A stretch of DNA of 40,085 nt, from the NCBI RefSeq assembly GCF_000525915.1, contig NZ_AODH01000017.1, forward strand, positions 1 through 40,085. Direction: 5' to 3'. Below, one piece after another: positions 17,948 through 28,407 of this stretch; within the stretch, counting starts at the first letter, position 1; every line of letters starts with the position of its first letter. The translations under genes were made by a program, and so were the position numbers. A model generated the notes under the pieces. It searched no databases. It was not told the origin of the DNA and saw nothing but the letters and a program-made list of their open reading frames with translations. This DNA comes from Brochothrix campestris FSL F6-1037. GTDB taxonomy: Bacteria > Bacillota > Bacilli > Lactobacillales > Listeriaceae.

Positions 17948-17977
17948 TTGCTTAGTACCTAAAAGTTGCCGTATAAT
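17948..17977 (+). promoter_or_regulatory. Promoter of amtB-glnK
   Basis: TTGCTT (17948-17953) and perfect TATAAT (17972-17977) with an 18-nt spacer. Confidence 0.6.
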
Positions 17978-18033
17978 TCAATCTCATAGAAGGATAACTT
18001 TCTAAATGCTTATCTTAAAAGGAGATGGTTCTT

Positions 18034-19221
18034 ATGGCAGATACAGGTTTTGTATTTCTTTGCACATTGTTAGTATGGTTAATGACACCCGGATTGGCAT
18101 TCTTTTATGGCGGTATGGGACAAACGAAAAATGTTTTGAGTACCGCGATGTATAGTTTTTCTGCAATTGTTGTTGTTTCTATTTTATGGGTAATGATTGG
18201 TTATAGTTTAGCTTTCTCAGAGGGCAATGCTTTCTTTGGTGGTTTTGATTATATCTGGTTAAATGATCTTGGTTTTAACATTCCGAAGGAAGGGATTCCT
18301 GATGTTTTAAATATGATGTTCCAACTGACCTTTTGTGCGATTACAGTCGCTATTATTAGTGGGGCAGTAGCCGAACGGATGAAATTTAGCGCATGGTTAT
18401 TGTTCATCACCTTATGGGTACTATTAGTGTATACCTTCGTTGCTCACTGGGTATGGGGGGGCGGTTTTATCGGTGTTAATATCGGGGCCCTTGATTTTGC
18501 AGGAGGAACGGTCGTACATATTGCATCAGGTGTAACGGGATTAGTACTGGCGTTAATGCTTGGTAAACGGAAAGAAGTTACCTTACCGCACAATTTAACT
18601 TTAGTAGGTATTGGTGGTACGCTCGTGTGGTTAGGTTGGTTTGGTTTCAACACAGGGAGCGCGCTTAGCTTAAACGATGTCGCGATGCATGCCTTTGTTA
18701 ATACGAGTACAGCTGCAGTCTTTGGGATTGTCGCTTGGGTAGGTCTTGAATGGGTGGTGAATAAGAAACCGACGTTACTAGGCACGATGAGTGGGGCATT
18801 AGCTGGTTTGGTAGGTATTACACCAGCTGCAGGTTTCGTTACCTTAACTGGTTCGTTGTTTATTGGTTTGTTAACAGGAGCCGGGTGTTATTGGGCAATT
18901 ACGTTCTTGAAACCACGTTTAGGATATGATGATGCGCTTGATGCCTTTGGCTTACATGGTGTGGGTGGTGCGATTGGCGCGCTACTTACAGGTGTCTTTG
19001 CTAACAAAACAGTCGGTGGTGTTGATGGGTTATTGACTGGAAATCCACTGCTTGTTTGGGATCAGTTTTTAGCTATCATTATCACGGTTGTATTTGTAGC
19101 AGTCATGACGTTTGTGATTGCTAAGGTTGTTGGTTTAGTTACATCTTTACGCGTTACAAAACAAGCAGAACAAACGGGGTTAGATATAACAATTCATGGG
19201 GAACGGGCTTACCGCGAATAA
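18034..19221 (+). CDS. amtB: Ammonium transporter Amt
   Basis: A 395-aa Amt/Mep/Rh channel protein with eleven hydrophobic segments. Family signatures visible: FFYGGMGQTKN near the start, AERMKFSAWLLF, DFAGGTVVHIASG (the Amt signature with the first pore histidine region) and the LHGVGGAIGALLTG motif near the end, with the second pore histidine. I chose ATG 18034 because an in-frame ATG at 18025 sits inside the AAAGGAGATGG ribosome-binding site. It is followed 15 bp later by glnK, the usual AmtB-PII pair, and lies behind a nitrogen operator. It takes up ammonium when this is scarce. Confidence 0.95.
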   Translation: MADTGFVFLCTLLVWLMTPGLAFFYGGMGQTKNVLSTAMYSFSAIVVVSILWVMIGYSLAFSEGNAFFGGFDYIWLNDLGFNIPKEGIPDVLNMMFQLTFCAITVAIISGAVAERMKFSAWLLFITLWVLLVYTFVAHWVWGGGFIGVNIGALDFAGGTVVHIASGVTGLVLALMLGKRKEVTLPHNLTLVGIGGTLVWLGWFGFNTGSALSLNDVAMHAFVNTSTAAVFGIVAWVGLEWVVNKKPTLLGTMSGALAGLVGITPAAGFVTLTGSLFIGLLTGAGCYWAITFLKPRLGYDDALDAFGLHGVGGAIGALLTGVFANKTVGGVDGLLTGNPLLVWDQFLAIIITVVFVAVMTFVIAKVVGLVTSLRVTKQAEQTGLDITIHGERAYRE

Positions 19222-19236
19222 GAGGAGGATGATACT

Positions 19237-19590
19237 ATGGTAAATACAGGAATCTATAAAGTTGAAATCATTACACGAGATGGCAAGTTTTATGAGTTGC
19301 AAACAGCTTTGAAAGAAGTTGGGATTACCGGTATTACGGTGACAAATGCATTGGGAACAGGCCTTCAAAAAGGAGAACTTGAATTATATCGTGGTGTTAA
19401 ACATGATACAAGCGTCTTTGAGCGAATCAAGATTGAAATCGTTGTGTATGAAGTGCCGGTCGAAACGGTGATTGATGTCACGAAAAAAATCTTGAGTACC
19501 GGCGAACCTGGTGATGGTAAAATTTTCGTTTATCCAATTTCACAGGTTGTTGATATTCGGACTGGTAAAGAAGGTAGCGAAGCGTTATAG
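19237..19590 (+). CDS. glnK: PII nitrogen regulatory protein GlnK
   Basis: A 117-aa PII protein. The C-terminal signature TGEPGDGKIFV and the T-loop region YRGVKHDTSVFERIKIEIVV are clear. The T-loop lacks the Tyr51 that is uridylylated in proteobacterial GlnB/GlnK, as does B. subtilis GlnK (YRGVKIESNVYERLKIEIVV), so control is likely by ATP/ADP/2-oxoglutarate binding alone. Its expected job is to gate AmtB at the membrane and, in Bacillus, to bind TnrA. Strong AGAGGAGG ahead of the start; co-transcribed with amtB. Confidence 0.93.
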   Translation: MVNTGIYKVEIITRDGKFYELQTALKEVGITGITVTNALGTGLQKGELELYRGVKHDTSVFERIKIEIVVYEVPVETVIDVTKKILSTGEPGDGKIFVYPISQVVDIRTGKEGSEAL

Positions 19591-19732
19591 GGAGAACTGA
19601 AAGTATTTTAAAGCCCGTTCTAAACTGCATTGATTGAATTAGGGGAAACGAAAGTGAAATCAGTTTGTTCAAGCGTTTATCAATTCGACAGGTCGTTCAA
19701 GCGCTTGTTTACCAGCGCTCGTAAATAAGTTG

Positions 19733-19755
19733 GACTTGGTCTACAATCTGACAGG
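19733..19755 (+). repeat. Copy 2 of the GACTTTGTCTACAA-type motif
   Basis: GACTTGGTCTACAATCTG followed by ACAGG, which forms the start of the glnK terminator. One mismatch to the other copies in the core. The same motif precedes the purD terminator. Confidence 0.55.
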
Positions 19756-19781
19756 AATCGCTCATTGCGATTCCTTTTTTT
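19754..19781 (+). terminator. Intrinsic terminator of amtB-glnK
   Basis: GGAATCGC (19754-19761) pairs with GCGATTCC (19767-19774), followed by a T7 run. The 19591-20010 gap holds this terminator, the repeat before it, and the purE operator and promoter. Confidence 0.9.
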
Positions 19782-19850
19782 GAGCACCCAAAATAGCCAG
19801 ATAGGGTGTTAAGTGTAACGAGTTAGTGATAAGGAAAACAATAAACGTGT

Positions 19851-19893
19851 AAAACACGAACATTAAATAAATACTTTGTAAAATCGTTCGATT
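19851..19893. promoter_or_regulatory. Two inverted PurBoxes, PurR operator of the pur operon
   Basis: ACACGAACATT (from 19854) and AATCGTTCGATT (19882-19893) are inverted copies of the PurBox with CGAA/TTCG centres at 19857-19860 and 19887-19890. Paired, inverted PurBoxes upstream of purE are the known PurR target in Bacillus and its relatives, where PRPP relieves repression. They lie just upstream of the -35 box, matching that arrangement. The PurR protein itself is not in this window. Confidence 0.8.
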
Positions 19894-19898
19894 ATAAG

Positions 19899-19928
19899 TT
19901 GACGGTATTTATGTTTGTTTGTTACAAT
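19899..19928 (+). promoter_or_regulatory. Promoter of the pur operon
   Basis: TTGACG (19899-19904) and TACAAT (19923-19928) with an 18-nt spacer, directly after the second PurBox. The leader to the purE start is about 75 nt; I see no guanine riboswitch in it. Confidence 0.75.
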
Positions 19929-20010
19929 GAACATGAAAGCAAGACACGTGATTTTAGGGAAGAAAGATGGACTCAAAGTCGTATTAGAACAAACAACTCA
20001 GGAGGCGTCT

Positions 20011-20499
20011 ATGACAATTGAAATTGGTGTAGTGATGGGCAGTACGTCAGATTGGCCCACAATGAAACTTGCCTGTGATTTATTAGCAGAATATGGTATC
20101 GCTTATGAGAAAAAAGTTGTGTCAGCACATCGAACACCAGATTTAATGTTTGACTATGCTAAAACAGCTCGAAAACGCGGTCTCAAAGTTATTATTGCCG
20201 GAGCAGGTGGTGCCGCTCATTTACCAGGTATGATAGCGGCACAAACAACCTTGCCTGTTATCGGTGTTCCGATTAAATCAAAAGCACTCAATGGCCTCGA
20301 TTCATTGTTATCAATCGTGCAAATGCCAGGTGGTGTGCCTGTGGCAACAGTAGCAATTGGTGAGGCAGGTGCTAAAAATGCCGCTTTACTGGCCGCGCAA
20401 ATATTGAGTATCACAGATGAGACAGTAGCTGAAAAATTAGCGCGAACACGCGAAAATATGCGCCTAAGCGTAATAGAAAGTAGTGATTCGCTTGAATAA
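20011..20499 (+). CDS. purE: N5-carboxyaminoimidazole ribonucleotide mutase
   Basis: Converts N5-CAIR to CAIR. The 162-aa protein has the class I PurE motifs GSTSDWP (10-16), SAHRTPD (38-44) and [12 protein letters not shown]. Start ATG 20011 follows CAGGAGGCG; a longer frame open to 19915 lacks a ribosome-binding site and overlaps the promoter. First gene of the operon and overlaps purK by 17 bp. Confidence 0.97.
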   Translation: MTIEIGVVMGSTSDWPTMKLACDLLAEYGIAYEKKVVSAHRTPDLMFDYAKTARKRGLKVIIAGAGGAAHLPGMIAAQTTLPVIGVPIKSKALNGLDSLLSIVQMPGGVPVATVAIGEAGAKNAALLAAQILSITDETVAEKLARTRENMRLSVIESSDSLE

Positions 20500-21613
20500 A
20501 CAGTTGTATCCCGGCCAAACAATTGGTATTATCGGGGGTGGGCAGCTTGGTCAAATGTTAGCCTTAACAGCAAAAGCAAAGGGCTTTTATGTGATTGTGG
20601 TTGATCCGCAAAGAAACTGTCCGTGCTCGCAAGTATGCGATGAACACATTGTTGCAGACTACACCGACCAAGCCGCATTAACAGTGTTAGCTGAACGTGC
20701 CGCTGTCGTGACCTATGAATTTGAAAACATTGATTACAATGCGTTACAACTGATTGAAAAAACAACAGTGGTGGCGCCTTCTGCATCGATATTAGCGATT
20801 ACGCAGGATCGTATTCTTGAAAAGACATATTTGAGTGATTTAAGCATCAATGTTGCACCGTTTGCGGTCATCGTCGAACGTGATGACATCGATCAGGAAA
20901 TTGTTGGCATTGGTTATCCGTGTGTCTTAAAAACAAGTAATGGTGGCTATGATGGTAAAGGACAAGTCGTGTTACACTCAGCAACAGATATTGATGAGGC
21001 CGTTGGATTATTAGCACACGGCCCCTGTGTATTGGAGGCTTGGATTCCGTTTGAAGCAGAGGCATCAATTATTGTGGCACGAAACCATGGGGGGATGATA
21101 GAAACCTTTCCCGTGGTCGAAAACATTCATCGGCATAATATTTTGCATCAAACATTGGCGCCGGCACGCTTATCTGCAGCCGTTGTGCAACAAGCAGAAG
21201 CGATTGCACAGAAACTCGCGTTAGCACTCGATCTGGTAGGTGTGTTGGCGATTGAGTTATTTGTGGCAGCAGATGAGATTGTGTATGTGAATGAACTTGC
21301 ACCACGACCTCATAATTCGGGGCATTATACGATGGAAGCCTGTGATGTGTCGCAGTTTGACCAGCATATTCGCGCCATTTGCAACTGGCCGTTGCCAAAA
21401 CCGCAGTTGTTAAGTGGGGCGGTGATGACGAATGTTCTTGGTCAACACGTCGAGCAAACTTATGCTCAGATTGGCCAAAAGGCGCACTGGCACATTCATA
21501 TGTATGGCAAAGATGAGGCCAAACACAATCGGAAAATGGGTCACCTGACCATTCTAACGGACACACTCGAAACAACTCAAGCAGAACTAAAAAACACCCG
21601 TATTTGGGATTAA
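20483..21613 (+). CDS. purK: 5-(carboxyamino)imidazole ribonucleotide synthase
   Basis: ATP-grasp enzyme making N5-CAIR from AIR and bicarbonate, the partner of PurE. The 376-aa protein starts with the [12 protein letters not shown] motif (about 14-25), has the ATP-grasp core [17 protein letters not shown] and the C-terminal [15 protein letters not shown]. The start is GTG 20483 or, three codons on, TTG 20492; neither has a strong ribosome-binding site, so translation probably depends on coupling to purE. Confidence 0.95.
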   Translation: MIRLNKQLYPGQTIGIIGGGQLGQMLALTAKAKGFYVIVVDPQRNCPCSQVCDEHIVADYTDQAALTVLAERAAVVTYEFENIDYNALQLIEKTTVVAPSASILAITQDRILEKTYLSDLSINVAPFAVIVERDDIDQEIVGIGYPCVLKTSNGGYDGKGQVVLHSATDIDEAVGLLAHGPCVLEAWIPFEAEASIIVARNHGGMIETFPVVENIHRHNILHQTLAPARLSAAVVQQAEAIAQKLALALDLVGVLAIELFVAADEIVYVNELAPRPHNSGHYTMEACDVSQFDQHIRAICNWPLPKPQLLSGAVMTNVLGQHVEQTYAQIGQKAHWHIHMYGKDEAKHNRKMGHLTILTDTLETTQAELKNTRIWD

Positions 21614-21629
21614 TTGGAGGAAATTACAA

Positions 21630-22934
21630 ATGATAGAACGTTACACTCGACCAGAGATGGGCAATATTTGGACAACAGAAAACCGCTATAAAGCATGGCT
21701 CGAAGTTGAAATTTTAGCTGATGAAGCATGGGCGGAACTCGGTGTGATCCCGAAAGAAGATGCCAAAAAAATTCGTGCGAATGCAACATTTGATAGCGCG
21801 CGTGTTGCTGAAATCGAAAAAGAAACGCGTCATGACGTGGTAGCCTTCACGCGTTCAGTCTCAGAATCGCTCGGAGACGAAAAAAAATGGGTACATTACG
21901 GCTTAACTTCAACGGATGTTGTCGATACAGCGAACGGTTATTTACTCAAACAAGCGAATGATATTTTACGCACAGATTTACATAACTTCATCGAAATCAT
22001 TAAAAACAAAGCGATTGAACATAAAGATACCGTAACAATGGGACGGACGCACGGTGTACACGCCGAGCCGACAACCTTTGGTTTGAAGTTAGCCCTTTGG
22101 TACTCAGAAATGAAACGTAACTTGGAACGTTTTGAACATGCGGCAAAAAGCATCGAATGTGGCAAAATTTCCGGTGCGGTTGGCACATATGCAAACATTG
22201 ATCCGTTTGTTGAAAAATATGTTTGTGACAAAATCGGCATCGATGCGGATCCAATCTCAACACAGGTGTTACAACGCGACCGTCACGCTGAGTATGTGAG
22301 TACATTAGCGTTAATCGCGACCTCAATCGAAAAATTCGCGACTGAAATTCGCGGATTACAAAAATCTGAAATTCGTGAAGTTGAAGAAGCCTTTGCCAAA
22401 GGGCAAAAAGGATCATCAGCGATGCCGCATAAACGCAACCCAATCGGTTCTGAGAACATGACAGGTTTAGCGCGTGTGGTTCGTGGGCATGTGATGACAG
22501 CCTTTGAAAACGTAACGTTATGGCATGAACGTGATATCTCACATTCATCAGCTGAACGTATTATTTTACCTGATGCAACCATCCTCTTAAACTACATGTT
22601 GAATCGTTTCGGGAACATTGTGAAAAACTTAACTGTTTTCCCTGAAAATATGAAGCGCAACATGGAAGCAACGCACGGCTTGATTTATTCACAACATGTG
22701 TTATTAACACTAATTGATAAAGGTTTAGCACGTGAAACAGCTTATGATACAGTGCAACCACTTGCGATGCAATCATGGGAAGAAGCTGTGCCATTCCGTA
22801 CGCTAATCGAAAATGATCCATTAATTTCTGCTAAGTTATCAGCAGCTGAAATTGAAGCCTGCTTTGACTACAATTACCACCTCACAAAAGTTGATTTTAT
22901 CTTTGAACGTTTAGGTTTACTCACTAAAAAATAA
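21630..22934 (+). CDS. purB: Adenylosuccinate lyase
   Basis: Cleaves SAICAR to AICAR and adenylosuccinate to AMP, releasing fumarate. The 434-aa protein shows the fumarase/lyase superfamily signature [16 protein letters not shown] (with the flexible catalytic loop), [20 protein letters not shown] and [11 protein letters not shown] with its conserved histidines. TGGAGGAAA precedes ATG 21630. It is separated from purC by an unusual 150-bp gap containing a long hairpin. Confidence 0.97.
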   Translation: MIERYTRPEMGNIWTTENRYKAWLEVEILADEAWAELGVIPKEDAKKIRANATFDSARVAEIEKETRHDVVAFTRSVSESLGDEKKWVHYGLTSTDVVDTANGYLLKQANDILRTDLHNFIEIIKNKAIEHKDTVTMGRTHGVHAEPTTFGLKLALWYSEMKRNLERFEHAAKSIECGKISGAVGTYANIDPFVEKYVCDKIGIDADPISTQVLQRDRHAEYVSTLALIATSIEKFATEIRGLQKSEIREVEEAFAKGQKGSSAMPHKRNPIGSENMTGLARVVRGHVMTAFENVTLWHERDISHSSAERIILPDATILLNYMLNRFGNIVKNLTVFPENMKRNMEATHGLIYSQHVLLTLIDKGLARETAYDTVQPLAMQSWEEAVPFRTLIENDPLISAKLSAAEIEACFDYNYHLTKVDFIFERLGLLTKK

Positions 22935-22946
22935 AGAAATGGCAGC

Positions 22947-22986
22947 GTGCAATGCTTATCACCAGTTGGGTTGATAGGCATTGCAC
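22947..22986 (+). other. Long stem-loop in the purB-purC gap
   Basis: GTGCAATGCTTATCA (22947-22961) pairs with TGATAGGCATTGCAC (22972-22986) with one G-U pair and a 10-nt loop. There is no T tract after it, so it is not a standard terminator; it could stabilise or mark a processing point in the operon mRNA (inference). Confidence 0.75.
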
Positions 22987-23033
22987 ACTACTTGTAAGGG
23001 ATGACGACATACCGTTTTCTCTTATTCAATATA

Positions 23034-23045
23034 CCGAATTTTCGG
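23034..23045. promoter_or_regulatory. CCGAA-TT-TTCGG palindrome before purC, PurBox-like
   Basis: A perfect palindrome with the CCGAA core of PurBoxes, about 40 bp before the purC start and after the stem-loop. The two half-sites are only 2 bp apart, whereas those before purE are 26 bp apart, so true PurR binding is uncertain. Confidence 0.35.
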
Positions 23046-23084
23046 AGTATTCTAAATAAATAAGGCTATATAGGGGGAAATACC

Positions 23085-23792
23085 ATGCAAAAAGGTCACT
23101 TACTATATGAAGGAAAAGCAAAATCGTTGTACGCAACAGATGAACCAAACGTCATTTGGATGACGTATAAAGATGATGCAACAGCATTGAATGGGGCACG
23201 TAAAACGGCATTTGCTAATAAAGGTCGTTTGAATAACCAAATCTCAACCTTATTATTTCATTACTTGGAAAAAAACGGTGTGCAAACACACTTACTTGAG
23301 ACATTATCAGAAACAGAGCAACTCGTTAAAAAAGTGGATGTCATTGCGCTTGAAGTCGTCGTTCGTAATGTGATGGCGGGTTCGCTGGCTAAAAAACTAG
23401 GCGTGGCTGAAGGGGCTGTCTTGGCGGAACCCATCGTTGAATTTTATTACAAGGATGATGCCTTAGATGATCCGTTCATCAATGAAGATCACATCCGTTT
23501 TTTAGGACTAGCGACCCTGGCCGAAATCGCAGAGCTTAAAACAGTCGCACATACGATAAACGCCCTTCTGCAAGAGCGTTTCAAAGCCGCAAATATCGAA
23601 CTTGTTGATTTTAAAATTGAACTTGGGCGTTTAGCAGATGGCTCAATTGTGCTGGCGGATGAAATATCGCCGGATAGCTGTCGCTTATGGGATAGTGAAA
23701 CGAAGCAAAAACTCGATAAGGATGTTTTTCGCCGCGACTTAGGCGACCTAGTATCGGTTTATGAAGAAGTATTGAGACGATTAACGGCATAA
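23085..23792 (+). CDS. purC: Phosphoribosylaminoimidazole-succinocarboxamide synthase (SAICAR synthetase)
   Basis: Joins CAIR and aspartate to SAICAR with ATP. The 235-aa protein starts with the YEGKAKSLY motif, then MTYKDDATALNG, VRNVMAGSLAKKLG and the DEISPDSCRLWD motif near the C-terminus, all family hallmarks. A strong AGGGGG precedes ATG 23085. Length is normal. Confidence 0.97.
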   Translation: MQKGHLLYEGKAKSLYATDEPNVIWMTYKDDATALNGARKTAFANKGRLNNQISTLLFHYLEKNGVQTHLLETLSETEQLVKKVDVIALEVVVRNVMAGSLAKKLGVAEGAVLAEPIVEFYYKDDALDDPFINEDHIRFLGLATLAEIAELKTVAHTINALLQERFKAANIELVDFKIELGRLADGSIVLADEISPDSCRLWDSETKQKLDKDVFRRDLGDLVSVYEEVLRRLTA

Positions 23793-23831
23793 GGTAGTGA
23801 GACACACATCATAAAATAAGGAGTGAATGTC

Positions 23832-24092
23832 ATGACGATGTTTAAAGTAAAGGTGTATGTAACGTTGAAGAAGAGTGTGTTAGACCCACAAGGGGTGGCA
23901 GTTAAAGAGTCATTAAACAGTATGGATTATCAAGAGGTACAAGACATCCGTGTCGGTAAGTACATGGAAATCATGATAGCCAAAAGTGAGCGTCCAGTTG
24001 AGGAAGTCGTCAATGAAATATGTGATAAATTACTTGCAAATCCAGTGATGGAAAACTATTGGTATGAGATTGAGGAGGTTGAAGAAGCGTGA
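23832..24092 (+). CDS. purS: FGAM synthase subunit PurS
   Basis: Small subunit of the three-part formylglycinamidine ribonucleotide synthase (PurSQL), which bridges PurQ and PurL for ammonia transfer. The 86-aa protein has the [20 protein letters not shown] motif region and ends [17 protein letters not shown] 23832 is preferred over GTG 23823, which overlaps the AAGGAG site. Overlaps purQ by 4 bp. Confidence 0.95.
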   Translation: MTMFKVKVYVTLKKSVLDPQGVAVKESLNSMDYQEVQDIRVGKYMEIMIAKSERPVEEVVNEICDKLLANPVMENYWYEIEEVEEA

Positions 24093-24769
24093 AATTTGCA
24101 GTCATTCAATTTCCAGGCTCAAACTGTGATTTAGATATGTTACATGCAATTCGCGACAACTTAAACGAGAAGGCAGACTACGTTTGGTATCAAGCGACAT
24201 CGCTTGAAGGCTTTGATGCCGTATTATTACCAGGTGGCTTTTCTTATGGCGATTATTTAAGAACGGGTGCGATTGCTAAGTTTGCACCGATAATGTCAGA
24301 GGTGATGCGCTTTGCCACCGAAGGCAAACCAGTGCTCGGTGTTTGCAATGGTTTTCAAATTTTGACAGAAAGTGGATTGTTACCCGGGGCGTTAATTCGT
24401 AATCAAAACCTCCATTTCATCTGTAAGACAGTGACACTCAAAGTGGCGAATAATGCGACCTTATTTACGAATCAATATGACAAGGAGGCGCGTTTAAGCA
24501 TTCCGATTGCCCATGGTGAAGGAAATTATTATTGTGATGATGCGACTTTAGCTGAACTGACAGCCAATCAACAAATTGTCTTTACGTACGAAGGTGAGAA
24601 TCCAAACGGATCGCGTGAGGCGATTGCAGGTATAACAAACAGAGCGGGCAATGTATTAGGAATGATGCCTCATCCAGAACGAGCGGTTGAAGACTTGCTC
24701 GGTAGTGCAGATGGTTTAAAACTATTTCAATCAATCGTCAACCAATGGAGGGAAACAAATGCTAACTAA
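24089..24769 (+). CDS. purQ: FGAM synthase glutaminase subunit PurQ
   Basis: Class I glutamine amidotransferase giving ammonia to PurL. The 226-aa protein has the nucleophile motif [13 protein letters not shown] (Cys near residue 86) and the HPERA motif near the C-terminus. Starts with GTG overlapping the purS stop, and overlaps the purL start by 11 bp. Confidence 0.97.
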   Translation: MKFAVIQFPGSNCDLDMLHAIRDNLNEKADYVWYQATSLEGFDAVLLPGGFSYGDYLRTGAIAKFAPIMSEVMRFATEGKPVLGVCNGFQILTESGLLPGALIRNQNLHFICKTVTLKVANNATLFTNQYDKEARLSIPIAHGEGNYYCDDATLAELTANQQIVFTYEGENPNGSREAIAGITNRAGNVLGMMPHPERAVEDLLGSADGLKLFQSIVNQWRETNAN

Positions 24770-26979
24770 AACAGAGCCTAGTGCAGCAACAATTGCAACG
24801 GAACAACTTTACTTAGAAATGGGCTTGACTCCCGCTGAGTATGACCTCATTTGTACCATCTTAAAACGCCAACCGAATTATACCGAAACAGGGCTGTTCT
24901 CAGTGATGTGGTCAGAACATTGCAGCTATAAAAATTCGAAACCGGTGTTGGCGAAGTTTCCAACAACGGGTGAGCAAGTGTTAATGGGACCTGGTGAAGG
25001 TGCAGGGATTGTTGATATTGGTGATGGACAAGGTGTTTGTTTTAAGGTAGAAAGTCATAATCATCCGTCATACGTTGAACCGTATCAAGGAGCAGCGACA
25101 GGTGTCGGTGGCATTATCCGTGATATTTTCTCGATGGGCGCTCGACCGATTGCAATGTTAAACTCGTTACGTTTTGGTGAGATTGATAACGCCCATACAA
25201 AGTACTTAGTGAATGAAGTAGTCGCGGGTATTGCTGGTTACGGGAATTCAATTGGTATTCCAACAGTCGGTGGTGAAATTCAATTTGAACCAAGCTATGC
25301 TAAAAACCCGCTTGTTAACGCGATGTGTGTCGGTATTATCGATCAAAAAGACATTCAAAAAGGAAAGGCTGCTGGCGTCGGAAACTCGGTAATGTACGTG
25401 GGAGCAAAAACAGGTCGTGATGGCATTCATGGTGCAACCTTTGCCTCGGTTGAATTCAGTGAAGAAGGCGAACAACAACGGTCAGCTGTTCAAGTAGGCG
25501 ATCCATTCATGGAAAAACTACTAATCGAAGCCTGTTTAGAAGTCATTCAAAACCATTCGGCTATATTAGTCGGAATTCAAGACATGGGTGCAGCCGGATT
25601 AGTGAGTTCATCGAGTGAAATGGCATCAAAAGCCGGATCAGGCTTACGCTTGAACATGGATGCTGTCCCGCAACGTGAAACGCAGATGAGTGCTTATGAA
25701 ATGCTCTTGTCGGAATCACAAGAACGGATGTTACTCTGTAATTAAAAAAGGGCATGAACATGAGATTCAAGCGCTGTTTGAACGCTATGGCTTAGAAGGC
25801 GTTATTATTGGCGAGGTAACTGATGATGGCATGTATACCATTAGTCATGGCGGTGAAATTGTCGCGAATGTGCCGGTAGATGCATTGGCAGAAGATGCAC
25901 CCGTTTATCATAAAGAAGCACGTGAACCACAGCAATACCGTGATTTTCAAGCACAGGCACCGTTTGTGCCGGTCATTGCTGATACTGCGAAGTTGTGGGA
26001 GCAATTAATTGCCCAACCGACAATTGCGAGTAAACGTCATGTGTATGAACAATTTGACTACCAAGTACGTACAAATACGGTCGTGTTACCAGGTTCTGAC
26101 GCCGCAGTGCTGCGCGTTCGTGGGACGAACAAGGCGATTGCGATGACGGTTGACTGCAATTCACGTTACCTTTACTTAGACCCAAAAGTCGGTGGTCAAA
26201 TTGCGTTGGCTGAAGCCGCACGGAACATTGTGTGTTCAGGAGCGCAACCGTTGGCGATTACAGATGGCTTAAACTTTGGAAATCCCGAAAAACCCGAAAT
26301 TTTTTGGCAAATTGAGCAAGCAGCGGATGGTATTGCAGAAGGCTGTCGTGTGTTAAATACGCCCGTTATTTCAGGAAATGTGTCCTTGTACAATGAAACA
26401 GATGGTGAGGCTATTTATCCGACACCGGTCATTGGGATGGTTGGTTTGGTGACGGAATTAGAACATGTCACAACGCAATCGTTCAAACAAGCGGGCGATT
26501 CCATCTTCTTAATCGGTCAAACGAAGGCTGAATTTAACGGTTCAGAATTGCAAAAACTGCAAGAAGGTGCGATTAGTGGTAAAGCTCCGACGATTGATTT
26601 AACTATCGAGCAAGCGTATCAATCACAATTATTAACAGCGATTCGTAGTGGATTAGTCGCTTCGGCTCATGATTTAGCTGAGGGTGGTTTGGCAATTGCA
26701 TTGGCGGAATCAGCCTTTAAAGGCAAGTTTGGTGTTAATGTGACAGTGCCATTTACGAGTGACCTCTTGTTCAGTGAATCACAATCACGCTTTTTAGTCT
26801 CAGTCTCAGCGGCTAACCACGACGCTTTTGCGGCTCAGTTTGGTGAAGCAGCTGTTGCAATTGGGCAGGTGAGTGCTGACGGTGTGCTACGGGTACAGGC
26901 AACAAATGAAGACGTTGAAGTGAACACAGCTGTTTTAGAAACTGCTTGGGAGGCGACACTGCCATGTCTACTGAAATAA
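24759..26979 (+). CDS. purL: FGAM synthase catalytic subunit PurL, frameshifted as sequenced
   Basis: Catalytic subunit converting FGAR to FGAM. The first part has [19 protein letters not shown] and the [19 protein letters not shown]-binding region; the second has the TVDCNSRY repeat and [17 protein letters not shown]. The frame breaks near 25741, where RMLLCN-stop is read. Removing one base gives [13 protein letters not shown], as in relatives (RMLLCVKKG...), and a full length of 739 aa. Unlike most breaks in the window the inserted base is not in a long run but next to AATTAAAAAA. The two halves are not the separate domains of a natural split enzyme. Sequencing error is likely, since the rest of the operon is intact. 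Confidence 0.95.
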
Positions 26980-28397
26980 GAGGATTAAATGAAGAATGTG
27001 GGGTCTTTGGTGTTTGGGGACATGATGAAGCGCCATCTGTTACTTATTTTGGTTTGCATAGTTTACAGCATCGAGGGCAAGAAGGCGCAGGCATTTGTGT
27101 CACTGACGGCGAAAAAATCGACGGTCACCGTAACTTAGGCTTGCTCGCCGATGTTTTTAAAAATGGTGAATTGGATGAGCTACAGGGAGCAGGTGCCATT
27201 GGTCATGTGCGCTATGCCACAGCTGGTGGTAAGACGTTGCAAAATGTGCAACCGATGTTGTTCCACTTTCAAAACTCATCGTTAGCACTTGCTCATAATG
27301 GTAATCTAATTAATGCTGACACATTGCGTGGCAAGCTCGAGCGTGAAGGTGCTATTTTTCAGTCGAGTTCAGATACGGAAGTGCTTGCCCATCTTATTAA
27401 GCGCGGGATTTCAGATGACTTTTATGATAATCTAAAAGCAGCTCTCTGTCAGGTAAAGGGTGGTTTTGCCTACTTATTATTAACAGAGGATGCGATGATT
27501 TGTGCGTTGGATCCGAGTGGATTTCGTCCCTTGTCGATTGGTCGTTTAGGCGATTCGTACGTCGTTGCTTCAGAAACGTGTGCCTTTGATGTTGTTGGTG
27601 CTGAGTTTGTTCGCGATGTTGAGCCGGGTGAAATGATTATCTTTGATAAGGATGGCATGCACATTGACCATTACCGTACAGATACACAACATGCCATTTG
27701 TAGCATGGAATATGTTTACTTTGCGCGTCCTGATTCTAATATTGCTGGAATTAACGTGCATACGGCACGTAAACGGATGGGGGTTACCTTAGCCCAAGAA
27801 GCACCAATTGAAGCTGATATGGTGATTGGTGTCCCTGATTCAAGTATTTCAGCAGCGATTGGATATGCCGAAGAAGTCGGGTTGCCGTATGAACTCGGCT
27901 TAATTAAGAACCGTTATGTCGCCCGCACGTTTATCCAACCAAGCCAAGAGCTTCGTGAGCAAGGTGTGAAGATGAAACTGTCGGCAGTTAGTGGTGTCGT
28001 TAAAGGCAAGCGTGTCATTATGATTGATGATTCGATTGTCCGTGGTACGACGAGTAAACGCATTGTGAGGTTGCTGCGTGAGGCGGGTGCGTTAGAAGTA
28101 CACGTGCGGATTGCCTCACCACCGTTAATGTACCCTTGTTTTTATGGCATTGACATTCAAACACGTCGCGAATTAATTGCAGCCAACTACACTGTGCCTG
28201 AAATTTGTGAGCAAATTGGGGCTGATTCATTGGCGTACTTAAGCTGTGATGGACTCGTCGATGCGATTGGTCGTCCGTTCCCGAATGAGAAGTATGGTGG
28301 CATTACGATGGCCTACTTCAATGGCGATTATCCAACGGGCTTATATGACTATGAACAATCGTACCGTGAGAGTTTAAAAGAGAGTTCAATACGCTAA
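26964..28397 (+). CDS. purF: Amidophosphoribosyltransferase
   Basis: First enzyme of purine synthesis: PRPP plus glutamine to phosphoribosylamine. The 477-aa protein begins with an 11-residue propeptide before Cys12 ([10 protein letters not shown]), the N-terminal nucleophile. It carries the RYATAGG and GNLIN motifs of the glutaminase domain and the PRPP motif [15 protein letters not shown] near residue 354. Cysteines such as that in HAICSMEY are consistent with the 4Fe-4S form of Bacillus PurF. ATG 26964 follows GGGAGG; it overlaps the purL end by 16 bp. Confidence 0.97.
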   Translation: MSTEIRGLNEECGVFGVWGHDEAPSVTYFGLHSLQHRGQEGAGICVTDGEKIDGHRNLGLLADVFKNGELDELQGAGAIGHVRYATAGGKTLQNVQPMLFHFQNSSLALAHNGNLINADTLRGKLEREGAIFQSSSDTEVLAHLIKRGISDDFYDNLKAALCQVKGGFAYLLLTEDAMICALDPSGFRPLSIGRLGDSYVVASETCAFDVVGAEFVRDVEPGEMIIFDKDGMHIDHYRTDTQHAICSMEYVYFARPDSNIAGINVHTARKRMGVTLAQEAPIEADMVIGVPDSSISAAIGYAEEVGLPYELGLIKNRYVARTFIQPSQELREQGVKMKLSAVSGVVKGKRVIMIDDSIVRGTTSKRIVRLLREAGALEVHVRIASPPLMYPCFYGIDIQTRRELIAANYTVPEICEQIGADSLAYLSCDGLVDAIGRPFPNEKYGGITMAYFNGDYPTGLYDYEQSYRESLKESSIR

Positions 28398-28407
28398 GGA
28401 GGACGAG

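Noticed and set aside
19929-20010. Guanine riboswitch in the purE leader
   Set aside because: Conserved loop sequences are absent and the leader is short; paired PurBoxes explain the control.
24759-26979. purL as two separate genes
   Set aside because: The break is inside the conserved RMLLC-x-KKG segment, not at a domain border, and the second part has no ribosome-binding site or start; one base restores a normal 739-aa protein.
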